Shown here piece by piece: positions 15,827 to 24,297 of a stretch of DNA of 64,000 nt. The notes under the pieces are model-generated. The model saw nothing but the letters and a program-made list of their open reading frames with translations. It ran no database searches and was not told the DNA's origin. Origin of the DNA: Patescibacteria group bacterium (GTDB taxonomy: Bacteria > Patescibacteriota > Gracilibacteria > UBA1369); contig CAUJCM010000001.1 of assembly GCA_963169655.1 (NCBI GenBank), positions 186,001-250,000 on the forward strand, in the 5' to 3' direction. Position numbers and translations under genes: made by a program. Each line of letters begins with the position of its first letter. Within the stretch, counting starts at the first letter, position 1.

Positions 15827-15865
15827 GAATTGAAAATTAAAAATAAATAAAATAATGAAATTGAG

Positions 15866-17029
15866 ATGAATGAAGAGCAATTAATAAATTTACCAATAGA
15901 GTGGAAAAGAGGTAGTGGTTTAAGGAAGTCCGACTTGAATAATGAAGGTAAATATAAATGTATTTTATATGGTGAGTTGTATACCAAATATAAAAAACCA
16001 CTTATTCAAAGTGATGATCTTTCAAGGACAAATAAATTAGGCAAAATCCTTTCACAGAAAGGAGATATTTTGATTCCTGGAACCTCTACTGCTGCAAAAA
16101 AGGATATGCTTTTGGCTTGTGAAATTGATGAAGATGGAGTTTTTTTAGGAGGAGACATTAATATTATTAGACCTAAACAAGGTCTTTTTGCAAAAAAATT
16201 TGTACCTTATTTCTTTGAAACTTCAAATGCTTACGATCAATTAGATAAGTATATAACTGGTGCTACTGGAATTATACATATATCTAATAGTGGATTGAAA
16301 AATTTAAAAATCCCTCTCCCACCACTTTCCGAACAAAAAAGAATCGTGGGGATTTTGGATAAGGTTTTTGAAGCGATAGATATAGCGAAAGCTGATGCCG
16401 AGCGAAATCTCCAAAATGCTAAAGAATTATTTGAAAGTTTCCTAAATGAAATTTTTGAAAAGAAGGGTGATGATTGGGAAAAGAAGAGGTTGGGGAATAT
16501 AATCAAATATGATAAAATTCAAAATACTCATAAAAACCTTCCTTATGTTGGATTAGAGCATATACAGTCTAATACAGGTATTTTTTTAGGTGACCTTGAG
16601 CCCCAAGAAGTAAAGAGTTCAACTTTCCATTTTACAGAACAACACGTTTTGTATGGTAGGTTACGACCTTATCTGAACAAAGTCTTACTTCCAAATTTTG
16701 AAGGACATTGTTCAACTGAAATTTTCCCGATTAAAGTAGGAAAAGAAATTGTAAGGGAGTTTCTTTTTTATTGGTTGATGACTGAAACAATAGTAAAGAA
16801 AATTGATGGAACTTGGACAGGTACAAGAATGCCGAGGGCAAATATGAACCAAGTCTTAGAATTTAGTTTTGCTTTTCCTCCAATCTCTCAACAAAAACAA
16901 ATCGTTCGTCAATTAGATAATCTTAGAGAGGAAACAAAGAAATTAGAAGAAATTTATCAAAAGAAATTGGATAATTTGGAGGAATTGAAGAAAAGTGTCT
17001 TGCAGAAAGCTTTTGAGGGGGAATTGTAA
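15866..17029 (+). CDS. hsdS: Type I restriction-modification specificity subunit
   Basis: A 387-aa DNA-recognition subunit with the usual two-fold layout: target recognition domain 1 (about 1-145), a conserved helix beginning IPLPPLSEQKRIVGILDKVF, target recognition domain 2 (about 200-335) and a second conserved helix beginning AFPPISQQKQIVRQLDNL, ending VLQKAFEGEL. The two domains each read one half of a bipartite target, which cannot be predicted from sequence alone. It lies between hsdM and the Fic gene. The end of the gene is followed by the first copy of a 57-bp repeated promoter block. Confidence 0.93.
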   Translation: MNEEQLINLPIEWKRGSGLRKSDLNNEGKYKCILYGELYTKYKKPLIQSDDLSRTNKLGKILSQKGDILIPGTSTAAKKDMLLACEIDEDGVFLGGDINIIRPKQGLFAKKFVPYFFETSNAYDQLDKYITGATGIIHISNSGLKNLKIPLPPLSEQKRIVGILDKVFEAIDIAKADAERNLQNAKELFESFLNEIFEKKGDDWEKKRLGNIIKYDKIQNTHKNLPYVGLEHIQSNTGIFLGDLEPQEVKSSTFHFTEQHVLYGRLRPYLNKVLLPNFEGHCSTEIFPIKVGKEIVREFLFYWLMTETIVKKIDGTWTGTRMPRANMNQVLEFSFAFPPISQQKQIVRQLDNLREETKKLEEIYQKKLDNLEELKKSVLQKAFEGEL

Positions 17030-17048
17030 GAATGCTTTTAGAAATTTG

Positions 17049-17105
17049 AAAGTTTGTATTCATCTTTTGATTGAATGTATACAAACATATGTACTTTGTA
17101 TACAT
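17049..17105 (+). repeat. 57-bp promoter/operator repeat, copy 1
   Basis: Differs from copy 2 (17200-17256) at about five positions. It contains TTGATT (17067-17072), a 17-nt spacer and TGTACT (17090-17095), plus three alternating 11-bp sites related to TTTGTATACAT (the first with one mismatch). Confidence 0.8.
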
Positions 17106-17158
17106 TGACAGGGTTTTGAAATTAAAATTAATGTAGAAAGTAAATACAATACAATGAA

Positions 17159-17221
17159 ATGGCTAATAAATCACGAAAAAAGGTGATTGAAGAAAACTTA
17201 AAGTTTGTATACATCTCTTGA
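17159..17221 (+). pseudogene. 20-codon ORF remnant between the duplicated promoter blocks
   Basis: ATG-started frame encoding MANKSRKKVIEEN followed by seven residues read out of the second repeat, then TGA. It looks like the first codons of a gene whose body was lost when the 57-bp block was duplicated or the Fic gene was inserted. Too short to assign. Confidence 0.3.
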
Positions 17222-17256
17222 CTGAATGTATACAAACCTATATACTTTGTATACAT
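17200..17256 (+). promoter_or_regulatory. 57-bp promoter/operator repeat, copy 2, driving the Fic gene
   Basis: Contains TTGACT (17218-17223), a 17-nt spacer and TATACT (17241-17246), a strong promoter. Three 11-bp sites in alternating orientation (TTTGTATACAT, ATGTATACAAA, TTTGTATACAT) frame it, one inside the spacer. Binding there would block transcription. The promoter rules out the upstream in-frame TTG at 17218 as the Fic start. Confidence 0.75.
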
Positions 17257-17271
17257 CTTGAAAAATTTATC

Positions 17272-18420
17272 ATGAAGTATATTGAATTAGGGAAGTTTAT
17301 TAAACAACCAGAAGGTTTTAAAGCTTTTATTCCTCACCCTTTTCCTCCAACACCATTATTAAGTTTTGATTTAGAGCTTCTCAAGAAAAATGATGAAGCA
17401 ACTAGATTACTTGGTAAACTCGATGGAATTACCAAGTTGTTACCTGATTCCAACTTTTTTTTATTAATGTATCTTAGGAAAGATGCTGCTTCCTCAAGTC
17501 AAATAGAAGGTACTATGGCTACAATGATAGATGCAATAGAAGCAGAAGCTAATATTAATAGAAATAATGAAATATCTTCGGATGTTGATGATATTTTACA
17601 TTATATTACTGCTTTGAATTACGGTATTGATAGAGTTACAAAAGATAGATTCCCTTTAAGTCTAAGGTTTTTAAGAGAAATACATCAAAAATTGATGGAT
17701 AAAGCGAGATCTTCTCATTTTTCTAATCCAGGAGAATTTAGAAAGACTCAAAATTGGATTGGAGGAGTAAAGCCTGATAATGCAAGATTTGTTCCACCTC
17801 CTGTATATGAGATGAATAAAGCTTTAAATGATCTGGAAAGGTTTTTGCATAATAGAGATTTGATTCCAGTAGTAATTAAATCTGGTTTAATACATGCTCA
17901 ATTTGAAACTATTCATCCTTTTTTAGATGGGAATGGGCGGACTGGTCGAATGCTTATTACTTTTTTTCTTTGGAGTGAAGGGTATTTAGAAAAACCGGTT
18001 TTATTTTTATCATCTTTTTTTAAGAAACATCAACAATTATATTATGAAAAACTTTATAATTACCATAATGGTGATATTTATGGATGGTTAGATTTTTATT
18101 TGGAAGGTGTGATTGAGATTGCAAATGAAGCTATAAATATAGTTGATAAAATAACTTTATTAAGAGAAAATAACATTAAGAAGCTAAGTAAATTAGGTAA
18201 AAGGGCTTCAGAAAGTGCGTCAATTGTACTTCCAAAATTATATGGGCAACCAATTGTAACGGTTCCTTTAATCCAAAAATGGACTGGGTTTACAAGAGCA
18301 GGGGCTCAAGCTGTAATTGATAGGTTTGTAGAGATGGATATTTTGGAAGCTAAACATGAAGATAAACAATATGGTCAATCCTATGTTTATACAAAATATA
18401 TAGAAATTTTTTCATATTAA
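17272..18420 (+). CDS. Fic-domain protein with C-terminal winged helix
   Basis: A 382-aa Fic (AMP-transferase fold) protein. The Fic motif HPFLDGNGRTGR (about 213-224) is complete, including the catalytic His and the phosphate-binding Asn and Arg residues. The N-terminal part has SSQIEG (about 75-80), matching the inhibitory (S/T)xxxE(G/N) helix that keeps Fic enzymes silent. The last ~60 residues (IVTVPLIQKWTGFTRAGAQ..) look like a winged helix-turn-helix. It sits inside the type I restriction operon, 6 bp before hsdR, a known association of unclear purpose. The start at 17272 is chosen because the promoter overlaps any earlier start. The target protein is unknown. Confidence 0.9.
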   Translation: MKYIELGKFIKQPEGFKAFIPHPFPPTPLLSFDLELLKKNDEATRLLGKLDGITKLLPDSNFFLLMYLRKDAASSSQIEGTMATMIDAIEAEANINRNNEISSDVDDILHYITALNYGIDRVTKDRFPLSLRFLREIHQKLMDKARSSHFSNPGEFRKTQNWIGGVKPDNARFVPPPVYEMNKALNDLERFLHNRDLIPVVIKSGLIHAQFETIHPFLDGNGRTGRMLITFFLWSEGYLEKPVLFLSSFFKKHQQLYYEKLYNYHNGDIYGWLDFYLEGVIEIANEAINIVDKITLLRENNIKKLSKLGKRASESASIVLPKLYGQPIVTVPLIQKWTGFTRAGAQAVIDRFVEMDILEAKHEDKQYGQSYVYTKYIEIFSY

Positions 18421-18426
18421 TTCTCT

Positions 18427-20754
18427 ATGAATGAAGCAGAGACAAGAGCGGAGTATATAGATCCGAAGCTGAAAGCAGCTGGTTGGGGTGAAGTAGAAGG
18501 ATCTTTAATTCGTCGAGAATACCATATTACCAAAGGAAGAACTCAAGTTGGCGGTATTCGTGTTAAATCGGAAATTGCTGATTATGTTTTAATTTATAAA
18601 AATCAAAAAGTTGCTGTAATTGAGGCGAAAAGCGAAAAATTGGATGTTTCAGAAGGTGTAGCTCAAGCAAAAGCTTATGCTGAAAAATTAAATCTTGAAT
18701 ATACTTATGCTACAAATGGTAGAGAAATTTATGAGATTTCAATGAATGGTTCTGAAGGTTTGATTGATAAATTCCCCACACCAGAAGTACTTTGGAAAAA
18801 AATTAATGCTAAAGCTACTGAATGGAAATTAAAATTTGATGAAATTCCTTTTGAAAATCTTAGTGGTACAAAATCACCTTATTATTATCAAGAAATTGCA
18901 GTAAATAATGTTTTAAAAAGTATTGCGGATGGTAAAGAAAGAATACTTTTAACTTTGGCAACTGGTACTGGTAAAACTTTTATTGCTTTTCAAATAGCTT
19001 GGAAACTTTTTCATTCAAATTGGAATTTAAATAGAGATGGTCAAAGGCAACCTAGAATTTTATTTCTTGCTGATAGAAATATTTTGGCTGACCAAGCTTA
19101 TAATTCTTTCTCAGCATTTCCTGATGAAAAGACCTTAGTGAGGATAAATCCGTCAAGTATTCGTCAAAAAGGATGTGTGCCGACAAATGGAAATATCTTT
19201 TTTACAATTTTCCAAACTTTTATGAGTGGGCCAAATGGTAGTCCGTATTTTGGTGAATATCCTAAAGACTTTTTTGATTTTATTATCATTGATGAATGTC
19301 ATAGAGGTGGAGCGAATGACGAATCAAATTGGCGAGCGATTATGGAATATTTTTCACCAGCTGTACAACTTGGTTTAACTGCAACTCCAAAAAGAAAAGA
19401 TAATACTGATACTTATAAATATTTTGGAGAACCTGTTTATGTATATTCTTTGAAGGCTGGAATTAATGATGGATTTTTGACGCCTTTTAAAGTTAAAAGA
19501 ATTCAAACTACAATGGATGAATATATTTATACTTCTGACGATCAATTAATTGAGGGTGAAGTTGAAGAAGGAAAAATTTATCAAGAAGAAGAATTTAATC
19601 GCACAATTGAAATTGTAGAAAGAGAGGGGAAAAGAGTTCAAATCTTTTTAAATGAAATAAATCAAGATGAAAAGGCTATTGTCTTTTGCGCAAATCAAGC
19701 TCATGCAGCTTTAGTTCGGGATTTGATCAATCAGCATGCTAAAAGTAATAATCCAAATTATTGTGTGAGAGTGACAGCAAATGATGGAGAAAGAGGTGAA
19801 CAATTTTTAAGAGCTTTTCAAGATAATGAAAATACTATTCCGACAATTTTAACTACTTCTCAAAAACTTTCTACTGGTGTGGATGCTAGAAATATTCGTT
19901 ATATTATTTTGATGCGTCCAGTAAATTCGATGATAGAATTTAAACAAATTGTGGGAAGAGGAACTCGTTTATTTGATGGAAAAGAGTATTTTACTATTTT
20001 GGATTTTGTGAATGCTCATAAACATTTTAATGACCCTGAATGGGATGGAGAGCCGATAGATTTGACTGTGACAAAAGAAGATAAAAAAATAAATTTGGAT
20101 AAAGAAAATAGCAATCAAGAAGATGATAGGGAGGAGGATTTTGAAAGTGAAGAAGAAATGGAAAAAAGACCTAAAAAGATTAAAATTAAACTTCGCGATG
20201 GAAAAGAAAGGGAAATTCAACATATGATTTCTACATCATTTTGGAGTGCTGATGGTAAACCTATTTCTGGTGAAGAATTTATTAGAAATTTATATGGCCA
20301 ATTGCCAGAACTTTTTGAAAATGAGAAGGAGCTTCGAGATATGTGGTCAAGCCCAGATAATAGAAAAAAACTTTTAGAGAGGATGGAGAGTTTGGGATAT
20401 GGCAAATTAGATCTTGAAAATTTACAAAAACTTATTGATGCAAAAGATAGTGATTTATATGATGTTTTGGCTTATATCGCTTTTGAAAATAAACCTTTAA
20501 CTAGGACTGAAAGAGCTAATAAAGTAAGAAATGAAATTTATAAAGGATTAGGTGATAATGAAATTGAATTTATTGAATTTATCTTATCTAAATATATTGA
20601 AGAAGGAGTTGGTGAATTAGATATTGAAAAACTTTCGACTCTAATAAATATCAAATATCATACAATTACTGATGCACAAGAAAAACTTGGAGATACGATC
20701 AAGATTCGACAAGTATTTTTTGATGTGCAAAAGGCTTTATACTCAGAAGATTAA
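18427..20754 (+). CDS. hsdR: Type I restriction enzyme translocase/nuclease subunit
   Basis: A 775-aa motor and nuclease subunit. An N-terminal HsdR nuclease domain carries ADYVLIYKNQKVAVIEAKSE, giving the D...ExK signature (about 55-75). The superfamily 2 helicase core has Walker A TGTGKT near 178, DECH near 288, GLTATP near 315 and motif VI QIVGRGTRL near 507. A Lys/Glu-rich linker (about 560-595) precedes the EcoEI-type C-terminal domain. It is shorter than many HsdR proteins (800-1100 aa) but all key motifs are present. The system hsdM-hsdS-fic-hsdR looks intact. Confidence 0.94.
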   Translation: MNEAETRAEYIDPKLKAAGWGEVEGSLIRREYHITKGRTQVGGIRVKSEIADYVLIYKNQKVAVIEAKSEKLDVSEGVAQAKAYAEKLNLEYTYATNGREIYEISMNGSEGLIDKFPTPEVLWKKINAKATEWKLKFDEIPFENLSGTKSPYYYQEIAVNNVLKSIADGKERILLTLATGTGKTFIAFQIAWKLFHSNWNLNRDGQRQPRILFLADRNILADQAYNSFSAFPDEKTLVRINPSSIRQKGCVPTNGNIFFTIFQTFMSGPNGSPYFGEYPKDFFDFIIIDECHRGGANDESNWRAIMEYFSPAVQLGLTATPKRKDNTDTYKYFGEPVYVYSLKAGINDGFLTPFKVKRIQTTMDEYIYTSDDQLIEGEVEEGKIYQEEEFNRTIEIVEREGKRVQIFLNEINQDEKAIVFCANQAHAALVRDLINQHAKSNNPNYCVRVTANDGERGEQFLRAFQDNENTIPTILTTSQKLSTGVDARNIRYIILMRPVNSMIEFKQIVGRGTRLFDGKEYFTILDFVNAHKHFNDPEWDGEPIDLTVTKEDKKINLDKENSNQEDDREEDFESEEEMEKRPKKIKIKLRDGKEREIQHMISTSFWSADGKPISGEEFIRNLYGQLPELFENEKELRDMWSSPDNRKKLLERMESLGYGKLDLENLQKLIDAKDSDLYDVLAYIAFENKPLTRTERANKVRNEIYKGLGDNEIEFIEFILSKYIEEGVGELDIEKLSTLINIKYHTITDAQEKLGDTIKIRQVFFDVQKALYSED

Positions 20755-20841
20755 AAAGGATTTTGACTTATAAAATTTTTTTTTACCTTGGAAATTATTA
20801 ATTTTTCCAGTTAAATACTCGTGACTTTTTTAAATCTATTT

Positions 20842-21579
20842 ATGACAAAACAAGATATTTTAATTCACCAGCATAGAGAAATTAAAAGTAATTTAGGACA
20901 ACAATTGAGTGAAATTATTTTGGGTGGGCAAGATGGTTTAGTAAATACTTTAGGAGTACTGCTTGGAATTGCTGCGGCAAGTAGTGATTTTAGAATTGTG
21001 GTTGCAGGTAGTCTTGCTGGTGCAATTGCTGAATCAATTTCAATGGCTGCTGTTGGTTATACAAGCACCATAGCTTCTCGTGATTTTTATCATCGGGAAA
21101 TGGAGAGAGAGAAGTATGAGATTGAAAATATGCCACTAGAAGAAGAACAAGAAATTAGAGAGATTTATGAAAAGAAAGGTTTTCAAGGTGAGCTTTTAGA
21201 AGATGTAGTGAAGGTTTTGACTGCAGATAAAAGAGTATGGCTGATGACTATGATGCAAGAAGAATTAGGACTTACTCCAATCGAAGACTCTCAACCTTTG
21301 AAATCAGCAATTCTTATTGGTTTTTCAGCTTTCCTAGGTGCTTTGATTCCACTTCTACCCTTTATGATTTTTTATTTTGCCAATATTCAATTTGATGGGG
21401 CTATGACAGTAGCAATTATTTCTACTGTTATTCTTTGTTCAATTACTTTATTTGTGGCAGGAGTAGTAAAATCCAAACTGACGATTGGAAAATGGTATAA
21501 AAGTGGAACACAAATGTTAATAATTGGAATTGTGTCTGCTTTGTTCGGATTTTTGGTAGGTAAATTATTTACTTTATAA
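20842..21579 (+). CDS. VIT1/CCC1-family iron/manganese transporter
   Basis: A 245-aa membrane protein of the VIT1/CCC1 family, which moves Fe2+ or Mn2+ across membranes. The first helix region SEIILGGQDGLVNTLGVLLG and the second ESISMAAVGYTST match the family. A long cytoplasmic helical insert with many Glu residues (EREKYEIENMPLEEEQEIRE) corresponds to the metal-binding domain between TM2 and TM3. Three further hydrophobic segments follow. An in-frame GTG at 20821 would add seven residues; the ATG at 20842 is preferred. Confidence 0.88.
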   Translation: MTKQDILIHQHREIKSNLGQQLSEIILGGQDGLVNTLGVLLGIAAASSDFRIVVAGSLAGAIAESISMAAVGYTSTIASRDFYHREMEREKYEIENMPLEEEQEIREIYEKKGFQGELLEDVVKVLTADKRVWLMTMMQEELGLTPIEDSQPLKSAILIGFSAFLGALIPLLPFMIFYFANIQFDGAMTVAIISTVILCSITLFVAGVVKSKLTIGKWYKSGTQMLIIGIVSALFGFLVGKLFTL

Positions 21580-21582
21580 AAA

Positions 21583-21612
21583 TTGTGCAAAAATTATTTT
21601 ATTCTATATAAT
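21583..21612 (+). promoter_or_regulatory. Candidate promoter of the AI-2E-type permease gene
   Basis: TTGTGC (21583-21588), 18-nt spacer, TATAAT (21607-21612), 23 bp before the ATG. Confidence 0.5.
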
Positions 21613-21635
21613 GCTTTTAAATTAAAACAAAACCT

Positions 21636-22790
21636 ATGAAAAAGTCTCAATTTTTTTCTCGTGAATCTATGCAAATTGAAAAGCTACCTGCTATTTTCTT
21701 CCTGGCTGTACTTTTATGGGTGACTTGGAATTTATTAACTATTGTGAGGCCTTTTATTATGGTATTAGTTTTTTCTGCTATTACTGCTACTGTGACTGCT
21801 CCAATATATGTATATTTTGAAAAAATATTTAAAGGTCGCAAAAGGCTTGCCTCTTTTGTAACTTCGGCCATAGTTTTATTTTCTATCATTATTCCTTTGA
21901 CTTTTTTTATTACTATCTTGGTCAGTCAATTGATTGATTTAGTTAAGATTTTAAATGATTTTTTACGAAATACAGATTTTAATTCATTGATGGTGTGGGA
22001 TTCAAATAACTTTTTTTATGACTTTATTGAACCGTATCGTGCAGAAATTTTAGCTTTTATACAACAAAATTTAGATACTTTAAGAAATGGGCTTACTCAA
22101 TTAGTTCAAATTATTAGCTCTTTTGCAGCAAAACAAAGTGCTACTTTTTTGACCAATATTGGATTGTTTATTTTCAATTTATTATTGATGCAATTTACTT
22201 TATACTATTTATATAAAGATGGACGGAAGATTTTGAGGAAATTGATGCTACTCACTCCAATGCCGATTGAACATGAAAAAGTTTTAATTAAGAAATTTGT
22301 AGAAATTAGTAAAGCTACAGTTTTTGGAACTTTTTTGACTCACTTAACTCAAGGAATTATTGGATATATTGGCTTTGCAATAGCTGGTGTTCCTAATTCA
22401 TTTTTTTGGGCTGTAATTTTGATGATTTGTTCTTTGGTTCCTACTGTTGGTACTTCTTTAGTATGGTTACCTATGGGATTATTTATGATTTTTACAGGTA
22501 ATTGGTGGGGAGCTTTCGTTTTAATTTGGGGGGCAACAGTTGTGAGTACTGTTGATAATGTGTTGAGAGTAATTTTTATTGGTGCTTCTGCAAGACTAAA
22601 TCCACTACTTACTTTTTTGACAGTATTTGGAGGAATATTAGCTTTTGGTTTGATTGGAGTTATTTTAGGTCCTATGTTTTTAGTGATTTTTATGACTTTA
22701 CTTCATGTTTATGAGCTTGAATATGAAAGTTTATTAGGTGATAAATCACAAGTAGGATTTGAAGAACCTAAATTTGATAAGAAAAAGTAA
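21636..22790 (+). CDS. AI-2E family (PF01594) transporter/permease
   Basis: A 384-aa membrane protein with the usual layout of this family: two or three N-terminal helices, a long amphipathic extracytoplasmic stretch (about 100-165), then paired helices containing TPMPIEHEKVLIKKFVEISKA and a conserved C-terminal block (GILAFGLIGVILGPMFLVI). Members have been linked to autoinducer-2 release or sodium/proton exchange; the substrate here is not known. It is an isolated gene with its own promoter. Confidence 0.88.
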   Translation: MKKSQFFSRESMQIEKLPAIFFLAVLLWVTWNLLTIVRPFIMVLVFSAITATVTAPIYVYFEKIFKGRKRLASFVTSAIVLFSIIIPLTFFITILVSQLIDLVKILNDFLRNTDFNSLMVWDSNNFFYDFIEPYRAEILAFIQQNLDTLRNGLTQLVQIISSFAAKQSATFLTNIGLFIFNLLLMQFTLYYLYKDGRKILRKLMLLTPMPIEHEKVLIKKFVEISKATVFGTFLTHLTQGIIGYIGFAIAGVPNSFFWAVILMICSLVPTVGTSLVWLPMGLFMIFTGNWWGAFVLIWGATVVSTVDNVLRVIFIGASARLNPLLTFLTVFGGILAFGLIGVILGPMFLVIFMTLLHVYELEYESLLGDKSQVGFEEPKFDKKK

Positions 22791-22822
22791 ATATTATACT
22801 TTTCAGTAAGAAATATAAATGC

Positions 22823-22828
22823 TATAAT
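22823..22828 (+). promoter_or_regulatory. -10 box upstream of the membrane SLH gene
   Basis: TATAAT 30 bp before the TTG start at 22858, preceded by no clear -35. It supports that TTG as the start codon because the first in-frame ATG lies after the conserved N-terminal basic stretch. Confidence 0.4.
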
Positions 22829-22857
22829 TTGAAGATTTATATCTTTTTATATTTATC

Positions 22858-23646
22858 TTGAAATTCAAAGCAGTTTTAAATGAAGAAAAAGTTAATTGGC
22901 AAGAAGATAATTATTCTTATTGTAAAAAAAGAAGGTTTCCAATTTTAAGTATGATTATTTTTTTCCCTTTTGCCATTATCATATCTAGTGCTTTGGTTTT
23001 ATTACTAATTATATCTTTGCCATCTACTTTAGACTTGGTAAAAGCGGGTGTAGATGTTTTATTTCCTTCTCAAGAAGAAGTATTAAAAGCATCAGCAGAG
23101 GAGCCAGTATTTTCTGATATTTTGCCTAATTCTGAATACTATCAATCTATTTCATTCTTGAAGAAAAATGGCATGATTAGTGGTTATGATGATAATACTT
23201 TTAGAGTTGAAAAAAATTTAAGTAGAGCTGAATTAATCAAAATCTTAATTAGTACTAAAAGAGTTTATCCGTTAGCATTAAACTATAATAATTGTTTTGC
23301 GGATGTTCACAATGAATGGTTTGCACCGTCGATTTGTTTAGCAAAAGAAAATGGTTGGGTTCAAGGTTATGAAAACAATAAATTTCTTCCAAATAATGAA
23401 TTAACAAGAGCAGAAGCTTTAAAGATGATTTTAACGTCTTTTGATTTAAAGATTGATGGTAATAATAAAAACTTAAATCAATTTGCTGATGTTAAAAATG
23501 ATGATTGGTTTTATCAATACACTTTATTTGCTTTAAATAATAATTTATTAAAAGAAAACCCCGAGATTGATTTATTTAATCCAATGGATAAAGCAACTCG
23601 AGGTTTTGCTGTTGAAATTATCTATAAAGTTTTACAACAATTTTAA
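22858..23646 (+). CDS. Membrane-anchored SLH-domain protein
   Basis: A 262-aa protein with a basic cytoplasmic N-terminus (..CKKRRFP), one transmembrane helix (about 30-55) and three SLH domains outside (about 84-262). These are recognisable by FSDILPNSEYYQSISFLKKNG, NCFADVHNEWFAPSICLAKENG and the repeated (S/T)RAE motifs (LSRAEL, LTRAEA). The third domain ends with TRGFAVEIIYKV, a divergent version. Unlike the SLH protein at 2.6-3.8 kb, this one is held by a membrane helix, so it could tether the S-layer or wall polymer to the cytoplasmic membrane. It begins with TTG and its stop touches the convergent DsbA-like gene. Confidence 0.82.
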   Translation: MKFKAVLNEEKVNWQEDNYSYCKKRRFPILSMIIFFPFAIIISSALVLLLIISLPSTLDLVKAGVDVLFPSQEEVLKASAEEPVFSDILPNSEYYQSISFLKKNGMISGYDDNTFRVEKNLSRAELIKILISTKRVYPLALNYNNCFADVHNEWFAPSICLAKENGWVQGYENNKFLPNNELTRAEALKMILTSFDLKIDGNNKNLNQFADVKNDDWFYQYTLFALNNNLLKENPEIDLFNPMDKATRGFAVEIIYKVLQQF

Positions 23647-24282
23647 TTATTGTAATAAGTTTTCAATTGTATTTTGGAATTCAGAATAATCTAAAGCTCC
23701 TACTAGCATTTGACCGTTAATAAAGAATGTAGGTGTGGCTCTTACTCCTTTTGCTATTCCTTCTTGATAGTCAGTGTTTACAAAATTCATATATTTTTGC
23801 GTGTCTAAACATTGATTAAATTTCTCACTATCTAAACCAAGTCTAACAGCCATTTGTTTGTACATATCAATTACTTGGCTATTACCACTCCATGAATTTT
23901 GTTCGTCAAATAATAAATTATGCATTTCCCAGAATTTTCCTTGTTCGAGAGCACATTCAGAAGCTAAAGCTGCACTTGGAGCATCTGGATGAATACTTAA
24001 TGGGAAATGTTTATAAACAATTTTAACTTTTCCTGTATCAACATAATTTTTAAGAATTGAAGGTAATGTGTCGGTATAAAATTTTTCACAGAATGGACAT
24101 TGGAAGTCACTGTACTCAATCATTTCAATTGGAGCATTTTTGTCTCCGAGAACTTTAATTGAACTATCTCCAGTAATTGCAGAAATAGCTGGACTTGAAA
24201 ATTTAATACCTTGAATTAAGTATCCAAGAATCAATCCAATTAAAAAGATACTAAATAATTTAAAAAAGTTATTATTCTTCAT
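23647..24282 (-). CDS. DsbA-like thiol-disulfide oxidoreductase, membrane-anchored
   Basis: A 211-aa thioredoxin-fold protein with one N-terminal membrane helix (about 7-25) and the active site CPFC (about 59-62) in FSDFQCPFCEKFY. The C-terminal cis-proline region GVRATPTFFINGQ and the helical insert match the DsbA/Thioredoxin_4 family found in Gram-positive and CPR bacteria. It probably forms or shuffles disulfides in exported proteins. It is the third gene of an LTD-CcdA-DsbA operon, and several secreted proteins in this window carry paired cysteines. Confidence 0.92.
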   Translation of the reverse strand: MKNNNFFKLFSIFLIGLILGYLIQGIKFSSPAISAITGDSSIKVLGDKNAPIEMIEYSDFQCPFCEKFYTDTLPSILKNYVDTGKVKIVYKHFPLSIHPDAPSAALASECALEQGKFWEMHNLLFDEQNSWSGNSQVIDMYKQMAVRLGLDSEKFNQCLDTQKYMNFVNTDYQEGIAKGVRATPTFFINGQMLVGALDYSEFQNTIENLLQ

Positions 24283-24297
24283 ATTTTTATTTATATT

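Noticed and set aside
17218-17271. Longer start for the Fic protein at TTG 17218
   Set aside because: This codon is the -35 box of the promoter, and the added residues are encoded by the operator repeat.
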